A DNA stretch of 64,000 nucleotides, from NCBI RefSeq assembly GCF_020911725.1, contig NZ_CP076620.1, forward strand, positions 2,174,501 to 2,238,500, written 5' to 3'. This stretch comes from Clostridium cadaveris (GTDB lineage: Bacteria > Bacillota > Clostridia > Clostridiales > Clostridiaceae). The notes below the pieces were generated by a model that did no database searches, was not told where the DNA came from, and worked only from the letters and a program-made list of their open reading frames with translations. Both the position numbers and the translations under genes were made by a program. Of the stretch, positions 8,977 to 17,726 are shown in pieces; within the stretch, counting starts at the first letter, position 1; the number at the start of each line of letters is the position of its first letter.

Positions 8977-10287
8977 TTGAAAAAAGCTTTATTGTATATA
9001 AATCAATTCTTTGGGCAAATAGGTGGTGAAGAAAAGGCTGATTTTGAACCTATTGTTATAGAAGGTTTAGTAGGTCCTGCTATGCATCTAAACAAAGTTC
9101 TGGATGCAGAAGTTACTCACACAATAATATGTGGAGATAATTTTATGGGCTCTCATGAAGAAGAAGCCATTTCAAGAATTCTTAAAGATATTGAAAATAT
9201 AGATTTTGATATTTTCTTTGCAGGCCCTGCATTTCAAGCTGGTAGATATGGATCTGCATGTGGAAATATATGCAAAGCTGTTAAGGAAAAATTTAATGTT
9301 CCTACTATATCCTCTATGCATATAGAAAACCCTGGTGTAGAAATGTTTAAAAATGATATTTATATATTCAAAGGTGGTCATAGTGCAGCAAAAATGAGAG
9401 CTGATATAGAAGCTATGGCAAGTTTCGGAAACAAGCTACTAAATAATGAATCTTTATTAAGTGCTGATGAAGAAGGCTACTACGGTCGTGGAATACGCCA
9501 TCAAGTTTGGCTAGACACAGCTGTTCCAGCTAGTGATAGAGTTGTTGATATGCTTATAAAGAAACTAAATAATGAACCTTTTAAAACAGAGCTCCCTATT
9601 CCAAAGCTTGATAGAGTACCTATTGCAAATCCTATTAAAGATTTAAGCAAAGCTACTATCGCTTTAGTTACAACTGGTGGAATAGTTCCTGTAGATAATC
9701 CTGATAGAATTCAATCAGCTTCTGCAACTAGATGGGGAAGGTACGATATATCATATACCGATGATTTAAAGGGTGGAGTATATAAAACTATCCATGCTGG
9801 TTTTGACCCTGCTGCCGCTGATGCAGACCCAGACGTTATAACTCCAATCGATGCATTGCGTGCTTATGAAAAGGAAGGAAAAATCGGAAAGCTTCACGAA
9901 TATTTCTATTCAACAGTTGGTACTGGTACAACTCAAGCTGAAGCTGCCAGAATGGCAAATGAGATGACAGTTTACTTGAAAGATGCCCACGTAGATGGTG
10001 TTATCTTAGTTTCTACATGAGGAACTTGTACTCGTTGCGGTGCAACAATGGTAAAAGAAATAGAAAAAGCTGGTTTTCCAATAGTTCAAATGGCAAATCT
10101 AGTACCTGTAGCAAAAACTGTTGGTTCTAATAGGATAGTTCCAACAATATCAATACCTTATCCTCTAGGTGATCCATCTACGACTAAGGAAGAGCAATGG
10201 AAGTTAAGATATCATAGAGTTGGTATTGCTCTAGATGCTCTTACTTCAGATATAAAGGAGCAAACTGTATTTAAGGTTAAATTTTAA
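8977..10287 (+). CDS. grdH: Betaine reductase component B selenoprotein subunit (UGA = Sec)
   Basis: Read through the in-frame TGA at 10018-10020 this is one gene of about 436 residues, like GrdB/GrdF/GrdH. The context STUGTCTRCGATMVKE (U = selenocysteine) is the conserved active-site motif of the family, and the frame continues to a stop at 10287. Stopping at 10018 would remove the catalytic U..C..C region. The start is TTG 8977, 8 bases after AGGAGG; an upstream GTG at 8968 overlaps that site, and the protein from TTG (MKKALLYINQFFGQIGGEEK) matches the family N-terminus. It makes the substrate-binding component B with GrdI, whose stop codon touches its ribosome site. Confidence 0.9.
10018..10046 (+). 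promoter_or_regulatory. Sec UGA codon and bacterial SECIS-like hairpin
   Basis: TGA at 10018-10020 is followed by a hairpin with arms GTTGC (10034-10038) and GCAAC (10042-10046) and loop GGT. The distance of about 20 nt from the codon to the loop and the guanine-containing apical loop fit bacterial SECIS elements recognised by SelB. Confidence 0.75.
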
Positions 10288-10302
10288 AATGAGGTGTTAA
10301 TT

Positions 10303-11841
10303 ATGAAAGTCTCTAAAAATAGTAAAAACAGTGTGTATTCTATTTCTCTAATAATTACTTTCATAATAGTCATACTAGGTGTCGTATTTCCAGATAAATT
10401 TAATGATGTAGCAAATAACGTATATGGATTTTTAGCAAATAATTTTGGCTGGTCCTATTTAATATCTATGTTGGTCTTTGTAATATTTGCTCTTATACTA
10501 GCTTTCAGTAAATATGGAAACATAAAACTTGGAGCTGATGATTCAAAGCCTGAATTTAGTACAGTTTCATGGTTCGCAATGTTGTTTGGAGCTGGTATGG
10601 GAATAGGACTTGTATTCTGGGGAGTTGCTGAACCGCTCTCCCACTTCACTTCTGACATAACCGGACTTACTCCTGGCAGCCCTGAAGCTGCTGCCTTTGC
10701 AATAAGAGCTTCATTTAAACATTGGGGTTTTCACCCTTGGGCAAATTATAGCATAATAGGACTTGCTTTAGCTTATTTCCAGTTTAGGAAAAACAAACCA
10801 GGTCTAATAAGCAGTATTTTTATTCCTTTATTAGGCGAAGAAAGAGTTAAAGGTCCTATAGGCAAAACAATAGATATTTTAGCTATATTTGCAACAGTAG
10901 CTGGTGTAGCCACTTCATTAGGTCTAGGGACGCTTCAAATAAACAGCGGATTAAATTATGTTTTTAATATTCCTGAGACTAAAATGGTTCAATTAATAAT
11001 TATATTAACAATAACTTTTATATTTATTTGGACGGCTGTCAGCGGAATAGAAAAAGGTATAAAAGCCATCTCAGACTTAAACCTTTGGCTTGCTTTTGGC
11101 TTGATTCTATTAACATTTTTAGTTGGTCCATCAATAAAAATGATCAATACATTTACTACTGGATTAGGTGATTATATCGGAGCCTTTTTCCAAGATAGTT
11201 TGAATATAAGTCCATTTGGAGATAATACTTGGACAAATGCATGGACTATCTTTTACTGGGCTTGGTGGATTGCATGGGCTCCATTTGTAGGAACCTTTAT
11301 AGCCCGTATATCTAAGGGAAGAACTATAAGAGAATTCGTTGGAGGAGTAATTTTAGCTCCAGCTTTAGCATCACTACTATGGTTTGCTATATTTGGTGCT
11401 TTAGGTATAAACCTTGGTATCACTGGGAAAATGACTACTTCTGCACTTCAATCTATAGCTGCAAAACCTGAACTCACACTTTTTGCAGTAATAGAAAACT
11501 ACCCTTTAGGAACTATAATTTCAGTTATTACTATAGTGCTTCTTTGTACTTTCTTCATTACTTCTGCAAACTCAGCAACATTTGTACTAGGCATGTTTTC
11601 ATCTAATGGAGATTTAAACCCAAGTAATAGCAAAAAAATTCTATGGGGTTTAGTACAAGCTTTATTAGCTATCTCTCTACTATTTGCAGGTGGCTTGAAA
11701 GCTCTTCAAACGGCCTCGGTGGCAGCGGCATTTCCATTTATATTTGTAATGCTGTTCGCCTGTGTGTCCTTAGTAAAGGCTCTTCGTCAAGAAGATCTTA
11801 CATCTATCATTAATAGCAAGAATAAGACCTCTATTAAATAA
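10303..11841 (+). CDS. BCCT-family (betaine/carnitine/choline) transporter
   Basis: 512 residues with about twelve hydrophobic segments. Family signatures are GAGMGIGLVFWGVAEPLSHF near residue 90 and FYWAWWIAWAPFVGTFIARISKGRTIREF near 310-340. The short termini argue against an osmosensory BetP-like C-terminal domain. It lies 15 bases after grdH and probably imports glycine betaine for reduction to acetyl phosphate and trimethylamine. I chose ATG 10303, preceded by GAGGTG at 10291; an upstream in-frame GTG at 10294 overlaps the ribosome site. Confidence 0.9.
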   Translation: MKVSKNSKNSVYSISLIITFIIVILGVVFPDKFNDVANNVYGFLANNFGWSYLISMLVFVIFALILAFSKYGNIKLGADDSKPEFSTVSWFAMLFGAGMGIGLVFWGVAEPLSHFTSDITGLTPGSPEAAAFAIRASFKHWGFHPWANYSIIGLALAYFQFRKNKPGLISSIFIPLLGEERVKGPIGKTIDILAIFATVAGVATSLGLGTLQINSGLNYVFNIPETKMVQLIIILTITFIFIWTAVSGIEKGIKAISDLNLWLAFGLILLTFLVGPSIKMINTFTTGLGDYIGAFFQDSLNISPFGDNTWTNAWTIFYWAWWIAWAPFVGTFIARISKGRTIREFVGGVILAPALASLLWFAIFGALGINLGITGKMTTSALQSIAAKPELTLFAVIENYPLGTIISVITIVLLCTFFITSANSATFVLGMFSSNGDLNPSNSKKILWGLVQALLAISLLFAGGLKALQTASVAAAFPFIFVMLFACVSLVKALRQEDLTSIINSKNKTSIK

Positions 11842-11845
11842 AATG

Positions 11846-11881
11846 CAAGGAGTCATAGAAAATAATAACTATGACTCCTTG
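11846..11881. terminator. Strong hairpin terminator after the BCCT gene
   Basis: Thirteen-base perfect arms CAAGGAGTCATAG and CTATGACTCCTTG around a ten-base A-rich loop. It separates the convergent BCCT and HAD genes and can serve both directions. Confidence 0.8.
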
Positions 11882-11902
11882 TCTATGATTTTAAATATAA
11901 TT

Positions 11903-12370
11903 TTATCCTCTGAGAGTAGCTTTTATCCTATCCGTCTTAAACAAAAGTTCAAAGCCATCATGTATAGATGAAACTACTATATCACTTAGAGTAATAAGCT
12001 TTCCTGAGCAGCCTTCCTCACCCATTATGCATACTGAAATGGTAGAGACCTTAAACATTTCTATATCATTAAAACCATTGCCAAAGCATATTGTATCCCC
12101 TTTAAGAGATTCTACTAAGTTTCTTTTGTATACTGCTGCATTATCAGATGGAAAAGTAATCAGCTTTACAGGAAGTCCATGGCATTTTGCAGTTACAGTT
12201 CCATAAGTATCAGCTGTAAGTATATAGATTTTAACTAATTTGCTCAGTTCCTTTATATTATTAATAGTTTCAATGCTCATCTCTCCATCTAGTGCAATAG
12301 TTCCATTGTAATCAAAAACTATATTCTCTATTTGGTACTTTCTCCTTCCGGGAATGTTTACTTCTATCAT
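11903..12370 (-). CDS. HAD-superfamily protein, soluble P-type-ATPase-like
   Basis: 155 residues, a minimal HAD fold with no cap. Motif I is FDYNGT, so the first Asp (nucleophile) is present but the usual second Asp is Asn. The Thr motif II is ILTADT, and motif IV is GNGFND rather than GDGxND. This combination matches the small soluble proteins related to the P-domain of P-type ATPases. The ribosome site AAAGGGAGG precedes the start. It stands alone, convergent with the BCCT gene. Its substrate is unknown. Confidence 0.75.
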   Translation of the reverse strand: MIEVNIPGRRKYQIENIVFDYNGTIALDGEMSIETINNIKELSKLVKIYILTADTYGTVTAKCHGLPVKLITFPSDNAAVYKRNLVESLKGDTICFGNGFNDIEMFKVSTISVCIMGEEGCSGKLITLSDIVVSSIHDGFELLFKTDRIKATLRG

Positions 12371-12523
12371 ATAAATGCCTCCCTTTATACTTTTTTAAAT
12401 ATCTGTTCCATAAAGCTTAATTACATTTATCATCGGCTCTTCATAGGAATGTACCTCTTTGATATTTAAAAATTTCTGTGTTTATATTCTATCCTCCAAA
12501 AGGTTTGTACTATATATATTCAA

Positions 12524-13186
12524 CTATAGAATATTAGGTAACCTTTTCATTATGCACTTCAAAACGTCTTCATCTTTAACTAAAATTTTCCTTTCCCTGT
12601 AAAGTTCCCTCCAAATAGAATACTTTTCATATAATATTTTTTCATTTATATCAATATTTCGTTTAGTCAATTCACTTATCAATAATTCTTCTATATACGC
12701 AATTTCAGAATTATCTCTTGTATTTTTTGCTGATAAATCTTCTGATAAAGGAAAACTAAATCTAAATTTATCAACCAGTTTATCATCCTTACTAATAAAT
12801 ATTGTATGGGTACTATCCCAAGCAACAATTTCAATACTAGCTAATGGGTGCTGTATACCTACATCATCTACCCAAAACCCATTATATTCCTCAGCGAGAG
12901 GTAGCTCATATTTTAAAATTTCTTCGATCTTAACCTCTTTAGAAAATCCAGAAAAAACTCCCCAAATAAATTGAAACTCTTCTTCGTAAACAATTTTTGT
13001 AAGCTCTTCACCTGAAAGCCAAATATATTCTTTTGAGAATAATTCCTCTAATTTTTCATCGTTAGGATAACAAACGCAATCTGTAATGAGCCAATTGTAT
13101 TTTAACTGCTCATTTTCTATTGCTTCAAAAACACTAAAAAGATTAGTGTAATATTCTTCCCCCTTATCTAATATTGCACTTTTCAA
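12524..13186 (-). CDS. Hypothetical protein, unrecognised (220 aa)
   Basis: I do not recognise this family with confidence. It is acidic, has no membrane segment or signal peptide, and looks like a compact intracellular alpha/beta protein; YNWLITDCVCYPN near residue 30 and the acidic WLSGEEL stretch are the most distinctive parts. It resembles small single-gene proteins seen near immunity or toxin loci, but nothing here proves that. The start is a TTG preceded by GGGGTGAG. A 13287-13327 terminator separates it from the Nudix remnant. Confidence 0.6.
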   Translation of the reverse strand: MKSAILDKGEEYYTNLFSVFEAIENEQLKYNWLITDCVCYPNDEKLEELFSKEYIWLSGEELTKIVYEEEFQFIWGVFSGFSKEVKIEEILKYELPLAEEYNGFWVDDVGIQHPLASIEIVAWDSTHTIFISKDDKLVDKFRFSFPLSEDLSAKNTRDNSEIAYIEELLISELTKRNIDINEKILYEKYSIWRELYRERKILVKDEDVLKCIMKRLPNIL

Positions 13187-13286
13187 ATTCTCACCCCATT
13201 AAACATAATTTTGATTAGCATTATTATAAATTAATTATATCATTGGAAACTAGAAAACCTCCTATAAAATCATAAAATTAAAAAAA

Positions 13287-13327
13287 ATGTGATAACCATT
13301 CACTGCTTATATGAATAATTATCACAT
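13287..13327. terminator. Hairpin terminator downstream of the Nudix remnant
   Basis: Outer arms ATGTGATAA and TTATCACAT plus inner ATTCA/TGAAT pairing, followed by CTTTTT on one strand and preceded by an A-run on the other. Confidence 0.65.
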
Positions 13328-13331
13328 CTTT

Positions 13332-13550
13332 TTACATGTTTTTTATAGCTTTTACAACTAGAATATCTGCCGGAACCCATCTAGGGTTGTTCAATTCATC
13401 TAACTCTATCCATTTTGCATCATTATGAGTATTTAACTTTAAATGTCCATCTGTCACTTCTGATAAGAAGCAATGCATTGTAAGATGAAATTTTTCATAA
13501 TCATACTCGTCTTTTACATTCATACGAACGCTTATAAAGTGTATTATCAA
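13332..13550 (-). pseudogene. Nudix hydrolase remnant, C-terminal half only
   Basis: The 72 codons encode the C-terminal part of a MutT-like (8-oxo-dGTP/CTP pyrophosphohydrolase) protein: YDYEKFHLTMHCFL, then AKWIELDELNNPRWVPADILVVKAI. The catalytic Nudix box (GX5EX7REUXEEXGU) that should precede it is absent, and the upstream bases 13551-13610 do not supply it in any frame. It sits at the left edge of the G+C-richer mobile region, so truncation by element insertion or a rearrangement is likely. Confidence 0.75.
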
Positions 13551-13611
13551 TTCGCTTTATATATATTTTATGATTGATTATCCGCACAATCCGCTTCGTC
13601 CGTAATGTTTT

Positions 13612-13630
13612 TGTAGCCAAAATGTAGCCA
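13612..13630. repeat. Candidate left attachment repeat
   Basis: TGTAGCCAAAATGTAGCCA lies between the Nudix remnant and the LysR gene. It matches 17 of 19 bases with the repeat at the 3' end of the integrase gene and coincides with the composition change. Confidence 0.45.
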
Positions 13631-13728
13631 CTGTTTTTATTCACCTCAATGCACTCTATTATTTGATACCGAAATTTTCACAACACAAAATGAGTTTTAC
13701 CAATTATCCCTAATAAAATCCCATTTGG

Positions 13729-14691
13729 CTATATTACCGTGTCACTTATATCCGAATGAAGAAGCTCATCAGGCATTTTTAAATTAAATTGCTGATACAG
13801 ATGTTGAACAAATTGTTTTTCCGTCTGAGAAAGAGGCTCTCCTGCTCGTTTAATCCATAAAAGTTCTAGAGTATGAGGTGTAGAATCACTAACCGGGATA
13901 GCACGTATTTGGGGATTTTTAAAACATCCCACTGCCCATTTAGCTACATACATCAGTGCATCCGTCTGAAGTAAAAAATGCTCACAAGCACTTATAGAAT
14001 TTAAAAAAATGATTCGCTTCATATTGAAATGATTATTGGAATTATCGACATATAAATTCTGACTAGCAGCCTCCTCCATATCCAATGCCACATGAAGATT
14101 TTGTTCACACTGTTCATATGTTAAACTTTTACAGTCATAATAAGGAGATTTTGGTCCAATGCAAACATAAGCCTCCGCACTATCCAGAGGATATAACTTC
14201 AATCTTTTGGCATTAGAAGACCATAAGTACGTTTTTGCATCTGTGTTGCTACGTACTAGAAATCCCAAATCAACTTTACGTTCCAACACCATTTTGGTAA
14301 CAGTATTTCGATCAGTTTCCACTAAATTGTAATGAATACATGACATCTTATTATCCAAATACGTCTTATAGATTAAATCATATATAAAATCAAGTTGCTG
14401 TGCGGCAATAAAAAGCCGTGAACTCTCTTCCCTGTTTTCAAGGTTAAAATTACTCTTTAAAGATCGAGCCGCTGTCAATACTCCTTGTGCGTAATGAACA
14501 AATCTTTTCCCTTCCTCCGTTAGCTCAATACCTCTTGGGTTTCTGATAAGAATCTGAATGCCATATTCCTCTTCCAATCCCATAATGGATTTCGTAAGGC
14601 TTGGCTGACTGACAAAAAGTTGCTGTGCGGCTTTTGAAATGGAGCCGCATTCTACTACCTCAAGAAGATATTCTAGTTGTTTGATTTTCAC
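13729..14691 (-). CDS. LysR-family transcriptional regulator
   Basis: 320 residues. The N-terminal helix-turn-helix is textbook LysR: MKIKQLEYLLEVVECGSISKAAQQLFVSQPSLTKSIMGLEEEYG. A periplasmic-binding-like effector domain follows. It is divergent from the SDR-transketolase operon across 204 bases, so it is the likely activator. Repeated upstream motifs in front of both SDR copies are plausible LysR sites. Base composition matches the mobile element rather than the flanking genome. Confidence 0.9.
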   Translation of the reverse strand: MKIKQLEYLLEVVECGSISKAAQQLFVSQPSLTKSIMGLEEEYGIQILIRNPRGIELTEEGKRFVHYAQGVLTAARSLKSNFNLENREESSRLFIAAQQLDFIYDLIYKTYLDNKMSCIHYNLVETDRNTVTKMVLERKVDLGFLVRSNTDAKTYLWSSNAKRLKLYPLDSAEAYVCIGPKSPYYDCKSLTYEQCEQNLHVALDMEEAASQNLYVDNSNNHFNMKRIIFLNSISACEHFLLQTDALMYVAKWAVGCFKNPQIRAIPVSDSTPHTLELLWIKRAGEPLSQTEKQFVQHLYQQFNLKMPDELLHSDISDTVI

Positions 14692-14763
14692 TATTATCTA
14701 CCTCCTGTAAATTTGCATGACATTGTGCAAAATAACCGATTTATATAAAAGCCATTCAAATAC

Positions 14764-14895
14764 AGCAATATTCCCACTCTCTATATCACGGATATAGTTT
14801 ATTGGTATTTGTCATCACTTTATTATAGCGATATATTGTCATTAAATCAAGCAATACAAAGCGATTCGTATTTTAATTAAGGAGGATATTATTTT
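14764..14895 (+). promoter_or_regulatory. Promoter/LysR-site region of first SDR gene (copy 1 of duplicated leader)
   Basis: The leader contains GGTATTTGTCAT and then GATATATTGTCATTAAATCA before AAGGAGG. A closely similar leader, with GATATATTATCATTAAATCA, stands in front of the second SDR gene at about 15850-15963. The duplicated unit therefore includes the regulatory region, and each copy may have its own LysR-responsive promoter. Confidence 0.5.
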
Positions 14896-15741
14896 ATGTC
14901 AGAATTTTACAACATTTATCCCAAAGACAAATGGCGAAGTCCAGAATATAAGGTAATGGACAAGTTTTCTCTAAAAGGTAAAAAGGGATTCGTTACCGGC
15001 GGTGCAGGTGGTATCGGACGTAATATTGCTACTGCATGGGCAGAAGCAGGAGCTGATGTTGCTTTAGTTGGTACTCCTACTTCCCAAGAAAGGCTAGCCC
15101 CTCTTGCAGAAGAAATGTCTAAACGGTATGGGGTAAAGATAATACCACTTTACTGCGATGTTTCTGATAAAGAGCAGGTTGACCAATTGGAAAAAGATTT
15201 AATTCGTGAACTTGGAACCGTAGATATCGCCCATATTAATGCTGGTGCATGCCTTTCAGGAGACGATGTGGATGTTTCTTATGAAACATGGAAAAAAGTC
15301 ATTGATATCGACTTAAACGGAGCTTTTTTGACAGCTCAAACAGCACAACGCATTATGCGCAAACACAACCACGGAGGTTCCATCATTATAACCTCTTCAT
15401 CATCTGGTTATAATGTAAAACTTATCGGTGGAAATCCTTCTCCCGCATTTGCTTATGGTACCGCAAAAGCAGGTGTTTCCCAGATGGCACGTTATATGGC
15501 TGCCAGTCTTGCTCCTTACAGAATTCGTGTAAATACAATTTCGCCAAGTTATGTCTGGTCTGGTATTCATGAAGGTGTGATGGACAAAACTGGGCACGAC
15601 GCTTGCCTTAAAGTTGTCCCAATCAAACGTTTTGGAACAACAGAAGAATTACAAGGTGCACTTTTGTTCCTTGCTAGTGATGCCTCATCCTACATCACTG
15701 GTATCGATATTCCGATTGACGGCGGGTATTCCATTTTTTAG
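14896..15741 (+). CDS. SDR-family dehydrogenase, copy 1
   Basis: 281-residue classical short-chain dehydrogenase. The NAD(P)-binding glycine motif is TGGAGGIGR (about residues 35-43). The catalytic Ser lies in ITSSSSGY, and Tyr/Lys in AYGTAKAG. The C-terminal ITGIDIPIDGGYSIF ending is typical of polyol or keto-sugar dehydrogenases such as gluconate 5-dehydrogenase or sorbitol/arabinitol dehydrogenases. It is highly similar to the next gene. Copy 1 has SPSYVWSG where copy 2 has SPGYIWSG, a change near the substrate-binding loop. The linked transketolase suggests ketose/polyol catabolism; the exact substrate is unknown. Confidence 0.88.
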   Translation: MSEFYNIYPKDKWRSPEYKVMDKFSLKGKKGFVTGGAGGIGRNIATAWAEAGADVALVGTPTSQERLAPLAEEMSKRYGVKIIPLYCDVSDKEQVDQLEKDLIRELGTVDIAHINAGACLSGDDVDVSYETWKKVIDIDLNGAFLTAQTAQRIMRKHNHGGSIIITSSSSGYNVKLIGGNPSPAFAYGTAKAGVSQMARYMAASLAPYRIRVNTISPSYVWSGIHEGVMDKTGHDACLKVVPIKRFGTTEELQGALLFLASDASSYITGIDIPIDGGYSIF

Positions 15742-15849
15742 GAAAAACAAAATTCGTCATGGCTATAATTATCAGTTACAATATACATGTATTTGTATAA
15801 AACAACCAATTTCAAATTATAAATCAGAATAAATATAGTGATATTCACA

Positions 15850-15963
15850 TTTTTTATATACAGGCCATAATTTATTAATATTTGTCATTATAGAAGTATA
15901 GTGATATATTATCATTAAATCAAGTGTTTCAGAATGATTCGTACCATATTTTAAGGAGGTTGA
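15850..15963 (+). promoter_or_regulatory. Duplicated leader ahead of second SDR gene (copy 2)
   Basis: This gap repeats the leader of the first SDR gene: TAATATTTGTCATT, GATATATTATCATTAAATCA, then AAGGAGG. It indicates tandem duplication of a promoter-plus-gene unit. Confidence 0.5.
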
Positions 15964-15969
15964 TTGAAA

Positions 15970-16815
15970 ATGTCTGAATTTTACGACATTTATCCAAAAG
16001 ACAGATGGAAAGACTCAGAGTACAAAGTAATGGACAAGTTTTCCCTGAAAGGAAAAAAAGGATTTGTCACAGGCGGTGCAGGCGGTATTGGACGTAACAT
16101 TGCTGCCGCATGGGCAGAAGCCGGAGCTGATGTTGCATTAGTTGACATTCCTTCTTCCAAAGAAAGACTGGAACCTCTTGCAAAAGAAATGTCAAATCGA
16201 TACGGTGTTAAAATTGTACCGCTGTATTGTGATATTTCTAACAAAGAGCAAGTCGACCAATTAGAAGAGGATTTAGTTCGTGAACTTAGAACCGTAGATA
16301 TCGCCCATATTAATGCTGGTGTTTGCCTTTCAGGAGATGATGTAGATGTTCCTTATGATACATGGAAGAAGGTAATTGATATCGACTTAAATGGAGCTTT
16401 CTTAACAGCACAGGTTGCACAGCACATTATGCGCAAACATAATCATGGAGGATCCATCATTATGACCTCTTCTTTATCTGCTTATAATGCAAACTTCATT
16501 GGTGGTGGTCCTTCTCCAGTATGTGCTTATGGTACCGCAAAAGCAGGTATTTCTCAAATGGCTCGTTACATGGCTGCTGGTCTTGCGCCTTACGGAATTC
16601 GTGTAAATACGATTTCACCAGGTTATATTTGGTCTGGTATTCATGAAGGTGTGATGGACAAAGCAGGTCATGATGCTTGCCTTGAGGTTGTTCCGATTAA
16701 ACGTTTTGGAACAACAGAAGATCTACAGGGTGCACTACTATTCCTTGCTAGTGATGCCTCTTCCTACATTACCGGTATTAATATCCCGATTGACGGCGGA
16801 TATTCAATTTTTTAA
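15970..16815 (+). CDS. SDR-family dehydrogenase, copy 2
   Basis: 281 residues from ATG 15970, which has the same AGGAGG spacing as copy 1; an in-frame TTG at 15964 is too close to that site. It shares the TGGAGGIGR, MTSSLSAY and AYGTAKAG active-site motifs and nearly all of its sequence with the previous gene. Differences cluster around the residues following the catalytic Ser and at SPGYIWSG. It is followed after 20 bases by the transketolase N-terminal subunit, so it is the first gene of the SDR-tktN-tktC unit. Confidence 0.88.
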   Translation: MSEFYDIYPKDRWKDSEYKVMDKFSLKGKKGFVTGGAGGIGRNIAAAWAEAGADVALVDIPSSKERLEPLAKEMSNRYGVKIVPLYCDISNKEQVDQLEEDLVRELRTVDIAHINAGVCLSGDDVDVPYDTWKKVIDIDLNGAFLTAQVAQHIMRKHNHGGSIIMTSSLSAYNANFIGGGPSPVCAYGTAKAGISQMARYMAAGLAPYGIRVNTISPGYIWSGIHEGVMDKAGHDACLEVVPIKRFGTTEDLQGALLFLASDASSYITGINIPIDGGYSIF

Positions 16816-16835
16816 AGAAAGGGCGGAAATTTATA

Positions 16836-17723
16836 ATGGCTAAAGTTTACATTAATGATGTAAAGGATCTGATCGTAAAAGCTGGTGAGATCCGTGAAAA
16901 ACTTGCGCTAGCTACAAGGCGTATTGGAAATGTTCATATCGGTGGTCCAATGTCTGCAACTGATGTGACAACAGCAATTTATTATAAGTATATGGGATTT
17001 GATCCTGATAACTTAGATGATCCAAATAGAGATATTTTTATCCTAAGCAAAGGTCACAATGGTATTCTTCTTTTCACAATCTTTTGTGATATGGGTATGT
17101 ATGATTGGGATCTCCTTTTGGATACATATAATACTATTGGACATCCATTTGGTGCTCACCCTAACCACAAACGTGTAAAAGGTATTGAAGTTTCCAGTGG
17201 TTCTCTTGGACATGGACTTTCCTGGTGTTGCGGTATTGCACATGCAAATCGTGCAAAGAATATAAAGTCCCGAATTTGGACTCTACTTGGAGACGGAGAA
17301 ATGGAAGAAGGCTCCAATTGGGAAGCAATTCTTTATGCAGCATCTCATAATTTGGACAATATTGTCGCAGTTGTTGACTTCAACCATGCATCCGCTGCTT
17401 TTGAAACAGGTCAGAATCAGCGTTGGGGTGAAAAAGGCGGACCAGAAGGTATGGCTGACTGCTTCCGTGCATTCGGATGGAATGCAGTTGTCATCGATGG
17501 TACAAATATGGCAGATATCGACAAAACACTTTCTGCTCTTCCTGAGGTAACATTAAATGGAAAACCGAATGCGATTATCTGTAGCACGACAAAAGGACAG
17601 GGAGTTTCTTTCATGATGGAGCGTCCTTGTGCATGGCATATCGGTGGCTTTGACGATGATAAGTTGAAGGAAGCTGTAGAAGACATCAAGGCATATACTG
17701 CCGAAAGATTGGCGGAGGTGTAA
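16836..17723 (+). CDS. Transketolase N-terminal (thiamine-diphosphate-binding) subunit
   Basis: 295 residues, the separate N-terminal half of a split transketolase. It has GNVHIGGPMSATDVTTAIYY, LSKGHN, GSLGHGLSWCCGIAHANR, and the GDGEMEEGSNWEA...DFNH Mg-ThDP motif. The two-gene arrangement is common in Firmicutes and archaea. It moves two-carbon ketol units between a ketose and an aldose. With the SDRs it suggests oxidation of a polyol or sugar acid followed by carbon-skeleton rearrangement. Confidence 0.92.
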   Translation: MAKVYINDVKDLIVKAGEIREKLALATRRIGNVHIGGPMSATDVTTAIYYKYMGFDPDNLDDPNRDIFILSKGHNGILLFTIFCDMGMYDWDLLLDTYNTIGHPFGAHPNHKRVKGIEVSSGSLGHGLSWCCGIAHANRAKNIKSRIWTLLGDGEMEEGSNWEAILYAASHNLDNIVAVVDFNHASAAFETGQNQRWGEKGGPEGMADCFRAFGWNAVVIDGTNMADIDKTLSALPEVTLNGKPNAIICSTTKGQGVSFMMERPCAWHIGGFDDDKLKEAVEDIKAYTAERLAEV

Positions 17724-17726
17724 AAA

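Noticed and set aside
10048-10287. A separate small gene after the first part of grdH
   Set aside because: It is the continuation of GrdH after the selenocysteine codon, in the same frame with the conserved motif across the junction.
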